From Opeltia flavorubescens (Eukaryota; Ascomycota; Lecanoromycetes; Teloschistales; Teloschistaceae), in contig KE546977.1 in NCBI GenBank assembly GCA_000442125.1, forward strand, positions 1,523,519 to 1,587,518: a DNA stretch of 64,000 nucleotides. Reading direction: 5' to 3'. Both the position numbers and the translations under genes were made by a program. Positions 1 to 10,262 of this stretch are shown piece by piece. The notes under the pieces were generated by a model. It did no database searches. It saw only the letters and a list, made by a program, of their open reading frames with translations, and had not been told where the DNA came from. Each line of letters opens with the position of its first letter. Position 1 is the stretch's first letter.

Positions 1-199
1 CGTGTAATATTGCAGCTTCTTGGGAGCCTTCATCTTTGATTTCAGGCAAAGATAGTAAAGAAGACGGTATGGGACTGATGCAGAGTGAGTATAAGGCAAG
101 GAATGTATCTACGAACGTGCCTATGCAAAAGACTTTTAACCCCAACGCTGAAATTGATGGTCGGATCTTCNGCTATGACTCGCTCATAAGAGTCAGCAC

Positions 200-919
200 G
201 TACCAATCAATATTTCGTTAGCCTGGGCTGAGTACCTAAATCCCTCCATCGGGTCGCTTAATACCAGCCTAATCAATGCTCTATTGCAATATACACCCAG
301 CCGGAGGTCGAAATTTTCACCTCGACCTATATCCTATCCCAACTTACTGCTAATGGGCTCGCACGAATAGGGTGGGATAGCAACCTCCAGGGAAATATCA
401 GGACTACAGAAAATGGGAACTTCGATGGCAACTACTGCCTTTTCTGGAAAAGGCGATGTCTTCGATGTTGACCCCGCGAAAAGCCAAAACTGGGTTACCT
501 TGCGAATGGACTCCACCCTCGAGGGTTACGCATATAATACTCTCACTACACCACCTTGTATCGCTATCGCCATCCTCACCATATACTGCCTCCTAGCCCT
601 CGGCCACGTCATCTACAGCGGTGTGACCGGCATCTCCTCTAACGCCTGGGATACCATCGCCGAAGTGGTGGCTCTCGCTATCAATTCCACTCCTACTACG
701 GCCTTGCGCAATACCTGTGCTGGTATATCGGAAATGCATATCTTCAAGCTTCCAGTGAGGGTACTGGTCAGTAAAGACGTCGAGGGGGAGGGCGAACATC
801 TGGAGTTGGTATTTGGACAGCTGGACGAAGAGAAGATCAAGGGTAGAATGATTGAGGCGAATAGGACTTATGGGACTTTACCTACGGCGCTGGAGATGGA
901 GGAGAAGAAGAATGTCTAA
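200..919 (+). pseudogene. C-terminal fragment of a fungal transmembrane glycoprotein, frame-broken
   Basis: I recognise this as the C-terminal part of a large uncharacterised fungal membrane protein family, from memory of conserved stretches such as SGKGDVFDVDP, a TM segment near 545-610, and NTCAG followed by a KLPVRVLV-like strand. The reading moves between frames. From about 212 it reads frame 2 (ISLAWAEYLNP). Near 290-300 it passes to frame 1 (ANGLARIGWDSN). At the T run 440-443 it returns to frame 2 and stays open to the TAA at 917-919. No splice sites fit these switches, so I infer two single-base indels, real or from sequencing. The upstream part of the gene lies outside the window. 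A second member of the family is at 18820-20937. An undetermined base sits at 171. Confidence 0.6.
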
Positions 920-1823
920 AAGGTGCTTAGAGTATGGGTCGCAAGGGTCCGTAAAAAATATTGGTTGCCGTACTGATTTCCCTTGAGATGGGGTTGACGC
1001 CGGGACTTTGGAAGGATCAGGCTTCTTATCAAAACACATTGATAGTGTTTACTGGTGTGGTAGTATCGACTCTCTCTTTTTTCTCGGAAGGTTTTAGTGT
1101 TCAGATGCTCTCAAACCGCTCCTTCAGGCGTGATTGGCTGGTAGGTACTCACTTTGTACTTGATACTGGCGAAATGATATGAATTTTCGTTAATCATGCA
1201 AGACCGCTTGCTAGAGATGTTTCCAAATGTCCCTGGCGTGCATGTTTCTTTGGGATTCTTCATCCGTGTATTCATGAGTAGAGAATGTTACTTATAGAAG
1301 CTGCTACCAGATTCTCAGAGGAATACTCCAATGATCAATCTCGTCTTGAACCCCTTACACTGCTGACTAGAGGCTCTGGGTGAAGGTGCTAGATCTCACC
1401 TTTTCAGCAGGTCCAAGCGAACGTTCAGATGGTACGTAGCGAACGTAGGCACTAGCACGGCATACACATGAGAAAGGACTATGACAGAGCAGCAGTAAAT
1501 CGGACGCATTGAATGTCCGCAGATCCAGCCGATACAAATACATAGTAAAAAGCACACGCAATATCTCTAAGAAACACCAGATCTGAGATACAAGGTTGCG
1601 TATTTGCTATTGCCCGCCGTTTGGGTATTGATCATCGCTATAATAGCTCCTTAATTATATTCTTACCAGGCCGTCTTTCAATTTCAGCTACCATGATTCT
1701 TCGACGAACAATAAGCCGAATAGGTACGCCAATGTATTCCCCAAATAGAATTCCAGGCCTAGAACATGACTTTTCCCTTCAACGCCACCCCTCCACAAGG
1801 TTTTCCTCGTTCCAAGACTGATT
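920..1823. other. Intergenic, no supportable gene
   Basis: Only short overlapping open frames without family resemblance are present (for example 961-1182 +, 1367-1561 -). No repeat, tRNA or clear promoter was seen. Confidence 0.5.
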
Positions 1824-2358
1824 TTACTTCTACAACGCAAACATTAGTCCCAACCAACATTCGCCCACCTCGACCGAGAGAGAGACACCACACTCACGCA
1901 TTTAAACGACCTAACAGGCCCATCAACCAACTCAACCTTCCCCGCACACTCCCCCGGCGCCTTCACCTCCGTACCCGAACAATCCACACTCGTATACGTA
2001 ACGCAATCCGAGTTTACAAAAAGCACAGAATCCGCAGAGCTTTGGCGCGAGACACCGCAGTTGTTTGGCCCCTTGATGCCACCATCGGCGTATTCCGCGC
2101 AAGTAGCGCCTGAGGAGGCGGAGCCACCGATGGCGTGGCAGTTTGTGTCGGTGCCGGTGAAGATGCGGTAGAGGGTTGCGTCGTTGGATTGGTTGCAGTC
2201 GGTGGTGGCTTGGTAGGCGGTTACTTTGGAGGGGGAATTATTAGCTTGGGGGCTCAAGGCTAAGGAGGGAGGGAGGGTGGATGTTGCTTACCGTCGTAGG
2301 CGGAGACGCCGAGACTGGCGCCAAGGGTGATGAGGAGGGTGGATAATGAAAACTGCAT
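1824..2358 (-). CDS. Small secreted eight-cysteine protein, paralogue A
   Basis: Spliced from exons 2358-2292, 2223-1898 and 1829-1824, giving 132 aa. Intron 1 (68 bp) has donor GTAAGC, a GCTAAT branch site and acceptor AAAG. Intron 2 (68 bp) has donor GTGAGT, branch GACTAATG and acceptor TAG. The last exon is only AAG TAA, so the protein ends SFKCK. Residues 1-20 are a clean signal peptide (MQFSLSTLLITLGASLGVSA). The mature part has eight cysteines, all conserved in the neighbour at 3455-4023, consistent with four disulfides. A shared core reads DCNxSNDA...YRI.TGTD..C, then TC..Y.DGG..GP..C. I do not recognise a named domain. A secreted effector-like or defence protein is plausible from size and cysteine content, but that is inference. 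Confidence 0.85.
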
Positions 2359-3454
2359 ACTGGCTGATAAGTCTGGGAAAATGATGTTGATGGATCTGTT
2401 TCGCAGGAGATAATTGCTGGTGGTGCTACATATAATGATATTGATGATGGTTATGTCGGTTCGAATATAGCCTCCATTCTCGCGGAGAAAGGGGGACTTT
2501 ATAATCAACGTATGGTCAAATCTGTATAGCGCGGTCAATCCTTTTTGGTAGCTCGAGAGTATTGAAACAATGTTATGCTATGACGATGATCTCTCAACGT
2601 CATCTATAGTGGCATTGGATCCTGCGACCTCGTCATTCAGTGATCAGAAGGATTGCTTTTTCAGGATTATGGTTGAGATGTTTGCAAACAAAATCCTTGG
2701 CCTAGTTGAAGAGAATGTGGTCTGAAACCTTCCTGATGCCATCACTGCTCGATGTCGGCGATATCCGACATAGCTAAGTGTAGTATAACAGCAAGGAATG
2801 GAAGCACCAACAAAGCCAAGAAAAACGTAGCGGCAAAGATTTCAACCATGCGCCAGTGCAGATTAGTATGGTTTGTCCGAAACATTTGGGGGCTGTGTTT
2901 AGTGTACTTTTTGAAACGCCTTTTAGTACATCCGTTCTCCTCGAGATTTGATGACATCAGATGCTGAGATGCCCAAAAAGTTTCGTTGGTTTTGTATGAA
3001 ATTGCTCAGCACTTTGTGGTTTTTGCCTTTGATTCTGGCGATGTAATCGAACATGATAAGGTTATGAAGCCCATAGAGCAGAGTATATGAGAATACATTA
3101 CATTCGCGCATGTATCATTGAATGAATAAATACGAATGCATCACGCAATACAACGCTCGCGCTCGTAACTCTTGAGCTGTTTCGAAGAAGGAGTCGAGGT
3201 CAAGCCAAGGTTCTATTGGGTTGCTTGCTCTAAAAGGGCTCTTTCTTTGCGCGAATTGAGACCGCCAAGCCTGTGCCAAGTGCTGACAGCCTAAAAGCAC
3301 CTTCTGGTAGTATACCCAGTTACATGACTTTCGACCAACAATAACCACAGCGGGTGCGCGAACATATTCACTTGAATTACATTTTACCCCGGGCTCAGAT
3401 CTTGACTCGCTCAATTGATTCCGCAACTCCGCATGATTCCACCTCCTTTCGATT
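2359..3454. other. Spacer between tandem paralogues; possible small TM ORF
   Basis: This is the promoter side of paralogue A and the 3' side of paralogue B. On the minus strand at 2742-2957 a 71-aa open frame contains one good TM segment (EIFAATFFLALLVLPFLAVI), but nothing else supports it as a gene. An inverted repeat ATGTCGG-6 bp-CCGACAT lies near 2750-2770. The stretch 2595-2630 resembles 4183-4217 upstream of paralogue B. Confidence 0.35.
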
Positions 3455-4023
3455 TTACTTCTACACATCAACATCAGTCCCATCTTCATTCGCCTGACAT
3501 GAGCAAAAGAACTACTCACGCATTTGAACGACTTAACAGCTACTCCAGACAACTCATCTTCTGTCTGACACTTATCATTGACCGAGCCATCTCCCGCTAC
3601 GTCACCCGTGCAGTTCTCCTTTGAGTACGTGTAACAGTCGGCATCAAGGATCAGCATGGAGCTGGCAGTATACTGCGTAACATGCTTGCAGTCGTAGGGT
3701 CCGTCCACGCCGCCATCCATGTATGCCTGGCAGGTGGTACCGCCTTTCAGGTCGCCGTAAAATGTCTGGCATTCGTTGTCAGTGCCGGTGTAGATTCTGT
3801 AGGCTTTTGCATCGTTGGAGTCGTTGCAGTCGACGGAGTCGACGTAGGCGGTGACTGTAGATGGGATTGTCAGCTGGGACGCTCATGAACGTAATAGAGG
3901 ATAAGCATTGGGGTGAAATTAATGTTGGGTCTGGGAAGGGATGAGTATGTATCTACCGTCGTAGGCTGAGACACTGATACTGGCGCCGAGAGTGAAAAGG
4001 ACAGTCAGTAGTGTAAGATGCAT
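3455..4023 (-). CDS. Small secreted eight-cysteine protein, paralogue B
   Basis: Exons 4023-3957, 3854-3520 and 3460-3455 give 135 aa. The intron positions and phases match paralogue A: intron 1 (102 bp) interrupts the codon after YD, and intron 2 (59 bp, donor GTGAGT, branch GACTGATG, acceptor TAG) follows FKC. The final exon is again AAG TAA. Signal peptide MHLTLLTVLFTLGASISVSA is followed by a mature domain with all eight cysteines of A at matching positions. The sequence has diverged widely outside the cysteines and the DGG..GP..C segment, which suggests an old duplication or fast change. ATG-to-ATG spacing between the copies is 1665 bp, same strand. Function unknown. Confidence 0.85.
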
Positions 4024-5700
4024 GATGAAGTGTATTAATCTTTGGGAAGCTGGAATATTCTTTGTGATGCTGATAATGCTGATGGTGATGGTACAAAAGG
4101 CAATATCTCTTATCGTAAGGAGAGCGAGAGATTTTATCATTTTTTTATGGATGGAAAGATTTTACTGATTGTGACGAAAGTACCTCGACGTCATCAATTG
4201 TAGCATTGGATCCTGCGCCGACTATACTGATCGTTCATTAGAAATACAAAAATTATAAGACTGCAATTTTGTGGAAGATGCCGCAAATAAGAAGCTTGTG
4301 ATAGGTTTCATTTGGTAGGATGAAAGTGAATGTTGGAGGTTGCCAACATAACTAAGACTATAGAGAAGGTGGCGACAAAGGGAAGCGGGCGTGTTGTAAG
4401 CCACGTTTAAGACCTTTCTTGTCCATTCTGCGTATCCACCAGGAGCCGTGGAATATCCAATATAGTCTGTACAACAATTATGCGCCGCCAAATACATTGT
4501 GTCTCATCGAAAAAAGGCCGACTAGCATTGCGTGGCATTGGTGGCTATTCCCAGCGTTTCATATAGCTTTTCAATTACTTTCACGAATGAAACGGGTTTG
4601 CCAAGGTCGACAGGGATAAAGAATATCGAGATTTGGATTGCATTCCATCTGCGCACCTGATACTTGATGGATGTACGTTATAATCGTCTTTGTCATCAAG
4701 CTTTACAAACAAGCAACTGAGGTCCCTAAGAGATGCCAGAATTTCATGACCAGCCGGGAGCTTGTTGGGTGGCGGGCCTTCTAGAGTAATCACGTTGGGA
4801 TACCAGATTGTAAGGCTTGAAACCGCCAAGCTCTTGCCAAGCTCTTGCCAAGCGCTCAGCCTGTTGTACAAACAGATCGACAGCGATGTTTCATTCCTCC
4901 GCAATCCTCCGGGCTAGTGCAACGTGTTCCATCTCTCGTTTGCTGCGTCATTTCAAAAGCTTCGTATTCGCGTTAAGGTACTGCTTTCCCTTATTCAATG
5001 CGAGCGCTGGGAGAGATCCACCATTACTGCCTCTTCATTTTTCATGGTCTATTACTTACGCCTTATCACACCCTTGATACAAGACACTGACCAAGGGGTT
5101 CTCTCAAAAAGCTGCTGCGATGCATCCTTCCAGCTGTCGACGTGGCATTGGTGGGTATTGAATCTTTCAGTAGTAGCTGCTGAATCTAGTACCAGCGCGA
5201 TGACCTAACCGTCGAAAGTCTCTCCATATCAGATTTCAAAATTTCCTCTTCCGCAACAGTCCAACATGTCATGATAAGCGTTTAGCTAGTTAAGATACTT
5301 GTGAATCGTTATAATCTGTGGAGCTAGCCATTGAAACCAACCTCGTACGAACAATTGATCCTCTTCGAAGGATCCGAGGCTTTGCACTCACTCGATCCCA
5401 GAGCTGCAGGATAGATGTCCCATAGCCAAATTACACCATTCGGTTTCGAAAATCCTGTCCGCAAATTTTATTCCAAATCCTTTTTGGTTCAGGAACTCCT
5501 CTACCTCCACTTCAAAAATCTATCGGCTGTTGCTCCTGCAGACAATAATCCCAAGCTAATGATGCTCCCGCACTGTATATCTCCGCTGTACAACAATTCA
5601 TGCGCACTCAGCCCCAACGCAATTATAACGGCGATGAACTGGCATGAAACACCTTTTCGTGTTACCCTACACTCTGTGTTCGTTCTCCGTATGGTAGGCG
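4024..5700. repeat. Degenerate duplicated flank, no intact gene
   Basis: Short similarities suggest decayed duplications. The motif CGTGGCATTGGTGG occurs near 4530 and 5140. A TACAACAATTATGCGC-like stretch near 4468 is echoed near 5590. CCGCCAAGC.C.TGCCAAG occurs near 3270 and 4823. The unit AAGCTCTTGCC is doubled at about 4827-4850. The upstream block of paralogue B (4183-4217) matches that of A. Open frames here are short and not convincing. Confidence 0.45.
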
Positions 5701-7180
5701 TTTAGCAGGATCTTTCGTAAATACATATATATTCCGGGTTCCTGGGCTTTCTTTCAGGGGAGTCAGTAATTTTATCTAACATCTACCTGTATCAGGACAC
5801 TCCAAGAGACTGTGCAGTAGGAAGGATAGAATCCTGATGATCATAGAAACTGCGAAGAACTCCAGTCATGTTGATGGATCCACAGCTCCTCCGTTGCACG
5901 TCGAATGTCTGCGTTTAGGGGCTTCAAGGGAACGGCCCATACAAACTGGTGGTAGTCGGAATTTCGAATGACCGACTAGATGCATCGTTGTCTACGATAA
6001 CATTGCGCGTTACCGATGATTATGATTCACGGATTGATGGCAGATTACAGCAAAAGGGTTACTGAAGTACTACGCTTTTTTCCAGACCACCAGTCTCCTC
6101 GATCCGGCATCCTTCTTTTGATGCCTACACTACGATGATGACATCGCTGGTCGTTATAGGAAACCCAAACTCAGAATGGTCACTAGTCTCGTTCTCGGGG
6201 GCGTCTAAGAGAGAATGTAAAATGGAATGGTTCCAAGGGAGGCGGGCACTTGACCTGGTAACCGATTCGACAATTTGTCAGATGGAAATCTGCACCAAAA
6301 GGAGGCCCCACAATGGGCTTGTAGTGTTGCAGAATATAGGCTTATTTTGGCTATTAAGACAATTCTGTTGGAAGATCAAGGTAGCTTGTAGCCTCTTTCA
6401 TGCGTATCATGCAGTAAACACAAGTTTCAATGACCTCTGATTAGTGCACTCGTTAAGGAAGTGTACTAGGTAGGAGCATTGGTATATACGGAGTAAACAT
6501 GCGCATGTAGGTCAAATGACTAAAACGCCGAACAGATGCGCTAGTGCTGCGCTAGTCATGCCGGTTACAGGAGGTGGCTTGTCAGCCTCGTAGTCGTTAC
6601 GGATACAGATCTGGAACACTCTGGCCTTTACTACTATCGTAAGAAAAAATCTTCCGCGACCCTTGTATACAAACATTCGTCTCCCGTATGCTCCTTGAAA
6701 CTAAATCCGATATCAAAGATGTCGAGATCTCAATAGACTGCGACCTGGCTCACAAGCCCATTGGCGGTTCGAAAGTCTTGCTCCCCACTGATGGTATCAG
6801 TCAATCAAGTCGGAGATTGCTTGCTCGCATGCATGAATAATATACATGAGACGCTCCGACTCTCGGAATCAAGATGTGGATATCCATCATGGATCTGCCT
6901 TGTCGCGTCTAAGTTTGCGTTCGTGTCTAATCTAGTCCCTACCCCATACAACCCGTCCTTTGGTTGTTTCGCACTTATTCTCTTGCTCAAGATCTGGCAC
7001 GGTAGCGAAGCTAGAGGTTGATCTGTCACGTCTCACCAGCAGATCTAATCTCCTCAACTGGCTGTATCTTTTTTCAGCATATACGCGATAGCCGCAATTC
7101 TCCTTAGCGTTTCTTCATTTACGACTCCAACCATCGTCATGAAACCTTCTACTGTCCCGGACCTATTAACTTCTAGACGA
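5701..7180. other. Intergenic, possible coding remnant at 6688-6840
   Basis: No convincing gene. A 50-aa + strand ORF from ATG 6688 to TAA 6838-6840 (starts MLLETKSDIKDVEIS) has coding-like composition but no partner exons I can defend. The remainder holds only short scattered frames. Confidence 0.35.
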
Positions 7181-7183
7181 GTG

Positions 7184-7193
7184 TGATATATAA
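7184..7193 (+). promoter_or_regulatory. TATA-like element of the 7263 gene
   Basis: GATATATAAG lies about 75 bp before the ATG at 7263, a plausible distance for a TATA box with a short 5' UTR. Confidence 0.45.
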
Positions 7194-7262
7194 GAAAGCG
7201 ATGAAAGTCCTCTTGAGTATATCATTGACATCCGTGGGAAAGTATTCCTATTTCTCTCCAAA

Positions 7263-8372
7263 ATGAAATCTTCTAGCTTTATCAATAATTTGGCCCCCTT
7301 CATCCTTCTCACCGCTCATTCTAGTCTGGCTCTTCCACAAGCTTCGACCGCAGTATCGCAGAGCCAGACGATTTTCCAGCGCTGGAGCAGCCATCCAGAT
7401 TGTGCGGCCCCGGACACCGCGTGCAAGTCCGACTGTACGCAGGCAGTCAAGAACATCTGCGCAGAATCCCTTGACTTAAACGGGAACATCAATACAAACT
7501 ACTTATCGGAGACCGTTGGCGAATGCACCGTGACCTATATCTACGAGCTCGGCAATACCATCCCCGACTCCACCAAATGCTACAACACCTACGCTTATAT
7601 CAATGACGCGGGTAAACCGGGCGCAGATGGCTGCGGTGGCTATTTCGGCGGCGTCCTAGGTTGGGACGACAAGGGGAACAGGACTAGCGATCCTATATAC
7701 GCTATTCAACCCAAGTCCGGGAACCCCAATTGCTTCATGCCGCCTGGGAAAGAAGCGGCGAAACCACTGGCTATGGATGAGTTACCTGGTGGTATCACGG
7801 TCCCAGCCGCGGATTGCCCTACTGCGGTCAGTCGACGAGGGTTAGGCGGTACGAAGGAATGCACTATTGGTACCTCGGTCTGGTTTGGGTCTTGCTCCGT
7901 TACTTGTATGGCGGTGGTAGCTTCAGCTTCCGCATGGTGGTAAGTTCGAGATTGATCCCCCAATATGTTCATTAGCAGCAGCCCTTTAACTTCTCTTTCT
8001 TGTCCTCATGCCGCCTCCTCTATACATTCCATATTATGAATACGTACACAACAAAACTAATTCTCATACAGGACTTTTGGAGTTGGCTTAGCGGTAGCAC
8101 CCGCTTTATGTCTGGGCCCCTGCGGTGGTTTGGCTTGGGGTGTTGATGCAGTATGCGAGAAGCTGGAAGGGGAGCATCCCGCCATTAAACCAAGGCTGCT
8201 ACTGGGTGCACGAGCTGCCGATCCCGAGCCAGACCCCTGTGCGGGTACAGAGAGCGCAGCTATTGCGTGTCCAGCGTTGCGGAACTCGCTACTCAAGCTC
8301 CAAGGATGCGCAGGTGCTGATGGCAGCACGGGTCTACAACCCTCAATTGGGGGCGGTGTGATCAATACGTAG
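7263..8372 (+). CDS. Cysteine-rich secreted protein, two exons
   Basis: Exon 1 is 7263-7939. A 132-bp intron follows (donor GTAAGT at 7940, branch ACTAATT, acceptor CAG ending 8071). Exon 2 is 8072-8372. The split TG|G codon restores one frame and a 325-aa protein. The first ~23 residues are a signal peptide ending near SSLA-LPQA. The mature protein holds nearly twenty cysteines, starting with a cluster C-x7-C-x3-C-x7-C near the N-terminus, and one N-glycosylation sequon (NRT). Across the exon junction there is a long Gly/Ala/Cys-rich hydrophobic segment (about residues 205-245, containing FGVGLAVAPALCLGPCGG) that could be membrane-active or a buried core. The C-terminal tail is polar with four further cysteines. 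I do not recognise the family; a lineage-restricted secreted protein is the safest call. Confidence 0.8.
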
Positions 8373-8927
8373 ATGGACTGGAGAGCGACTGCTGCATAGG
8401 TGTCTGATTATGGAGGGCATTCGCTGTGTTTAGTGCTGAAGGAGACATGTAAATTATAAAAAGTCAATATAAAGACTAGCTAAAATTCGACCAACTTCGC
8501 GTCATCTGTAAGGTCCATGTAAAATGCTTTGTCGTGCTGAGGAATTCTTTGGCATTTGAGCGTCTTGATTTCCACACGTTCTGACTGAGGAAATTGGTAT
8601 AGTAACGACAATTCGATTGGAATGAGAAGTAGCACTCTATTTTGATGGTCGAAACATGGCAAAGTAACGGATTGGTAAATATAGGGCGTGACCGTGCGGT
8701 GCTACGACAAACGCTACTTTAGTCACGACACCGGTAGCTAACGGGACAAATAAAACCTGGCGTGGTGGCTTGAGATGTCGCATTCGCTGGTAGCTTTCAT
8801 AGGTTTATAGGATGCGAGGTCACATTGACTTGCTTGTCGATTCCCCTAGCGCGGCTGCTGCCTGGGCTTTGGTCACTGCTTTGCCGCTCTCGAGCGTCAC
8901 TTTTCGCTACTATCCATCGAATAATGA
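8373..8927. other. Intergenic
   Basis: No supportable gene. An open + strand frame from about 8825 contains a coding-like stretch (DDWAFDEETRYL near 8953-8990) that could be an upstream part of the decayed gene that follows. Confidence 0.4.
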
Positions 8928-10159
8928 TTTCCCTGCATCTCCACGGCACAGATGACTGGGCATTTGATGAAGAGACACGATATCTGACCGCACCGCGATG
9001 TAGAGCTTGTGGGAATCAACAGTCGACATGTATTTCATTGGAATGTCTCACGCGTTCTCAAAGCCGGCATGGTAGCCGCTCTAACACAACGGGATAGAGG
9101 TGATATACTGGATAAGGTTGGAGTAGACTCCACTCTTCGAGAAGGGTGACTATCTAGGCTGCTGGGTAGAGATGGCTTAGGCACAATCGCATGCATAGAA
9201 GACCAGATATCGTGAACGGGCAATGAGATCAATAACCTTACATGGGTGCGGGTAGAATGAATTCTCGCATTTGAATTGAAGGCTTTAGTCTCTTGGTCGC
9301 ACGGTAGTGTTGGCGAATCGCTAGGTCGAAGACGGGGCGTTGGTTGATTGGAGCATCTCACAAGAATGGGTGTCGTCAATATAAGATGGGCGTTGTTGGC
9401 TAAGGGCAGCTGCCACTGCGGTATGACTTGCATGCAGTCGGAAACGGCTGTGATGCACTAGCACTGCATTTGACTGATGCCTGCCTCCATGCTAGTAACC
9501 ATCCTTGAACGAAGGTGCTTTTACCCGGATACAGGCGGGCAATACTTCAACCCTGCTTGGATCCGAGGATTTCTGATTGATCATCCTGTTCTTAAAGATC
9601 GAAATGGTAGAAGCAATGGCTCGGGGTTCTTAATGCCCACACCATCAAGCTCGTGAGTCATTGATCTTGCATAATCGACTAAGCCTAGCGTGTCAAGAAG
9701 TGTGTTTGGAAAACCGCCTTGCTGAAGGATTCGAGATAAGATACTCGAGAATCCGCCCATGAATACCCTCGGTTGCGAAATCGCTCGAGAGGAGAATCAA
9801 TAGGCCTCGTTCCCAAGATATCTTCACAAGTACGCGGAGCTACAGAGAATACAAGTAAAGGTTCTGCCTCTTACTCTCGTTCGCTATTGACTGATACATT
9901 CCTTTGACAGCTTCTATCCTACGTCAAAGGATCGCTTTCTACCGACATGCCCGACGAGCGCCCAACGTCACAACACTTGGTGCAGGAAGCGAAACCAGGT
10001 ATCGTAGCGACTCCGAAGACCTTGGCACAGCTCTCCAGTTCTGGCGCAGCCGCCCAGAAAAAACGAAAGAAGCCAAAGGATGAGGATAAGGTAGCCGCAG
10101 GGCCATCGAATCAAGGCACGAGTGGTGCTCAAGACACCAAGACAGAGCCAATGAAGTGA
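8928..10159 (+). pseudogene. Probable decayed multi-exon gene, identity unknown
   Basis: One frame reads like protein from about 8988 to 9854, apart from nonsense codons: TGA at 9147, 9213, 9258, 9345 and 9723, and TAG at 9801. Every one is explicable as a C-to-T change from CGA or CAG. A good intron fits at 9421-9495 (donor GTATGA, branch CTGAT, acceptor TAG) and keeps the phase (GCHC-V-TILERRC). A second fits at 9855-9910 (donor GTAAAG, branch CTGAT, acceptor CAG), joining RIQ to LLSYVKG. The last exon, 9911-10159, is intact and ends in a Lys-rich, low-complexity tail (KKRKKPKDEDK), nuclear-signal-like. I cannot name the family. The alternative is that only the 3' ORF (ATG 9947, 70 aa) is real. 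Confidence 0.35.
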
Positions 10160-10262
10160 TATAGAGGTGGAGCTTCTGCCAATTCACAAGTCTGAGGAAT
10201 TGGGTGGAAGGTCGCAACGACTTTAGAGCTGAAGAGGCGCAAATTTCTTCGAAAATGATGAG

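Noticed and set aside
961-1182. 73-aa ORF following the frame-broken gene
   Set aside because: Non-ATG start and no resemblance to the family; continuation of the upstream gene is excluded by its stop at 917-919.
9035-9433. 132-aa minus-strand ORF
   Set aside because: The Ser/Thr/Pro/Arg-rich composition is typical of an antisense shadow; the + strand reads better with splice sites.
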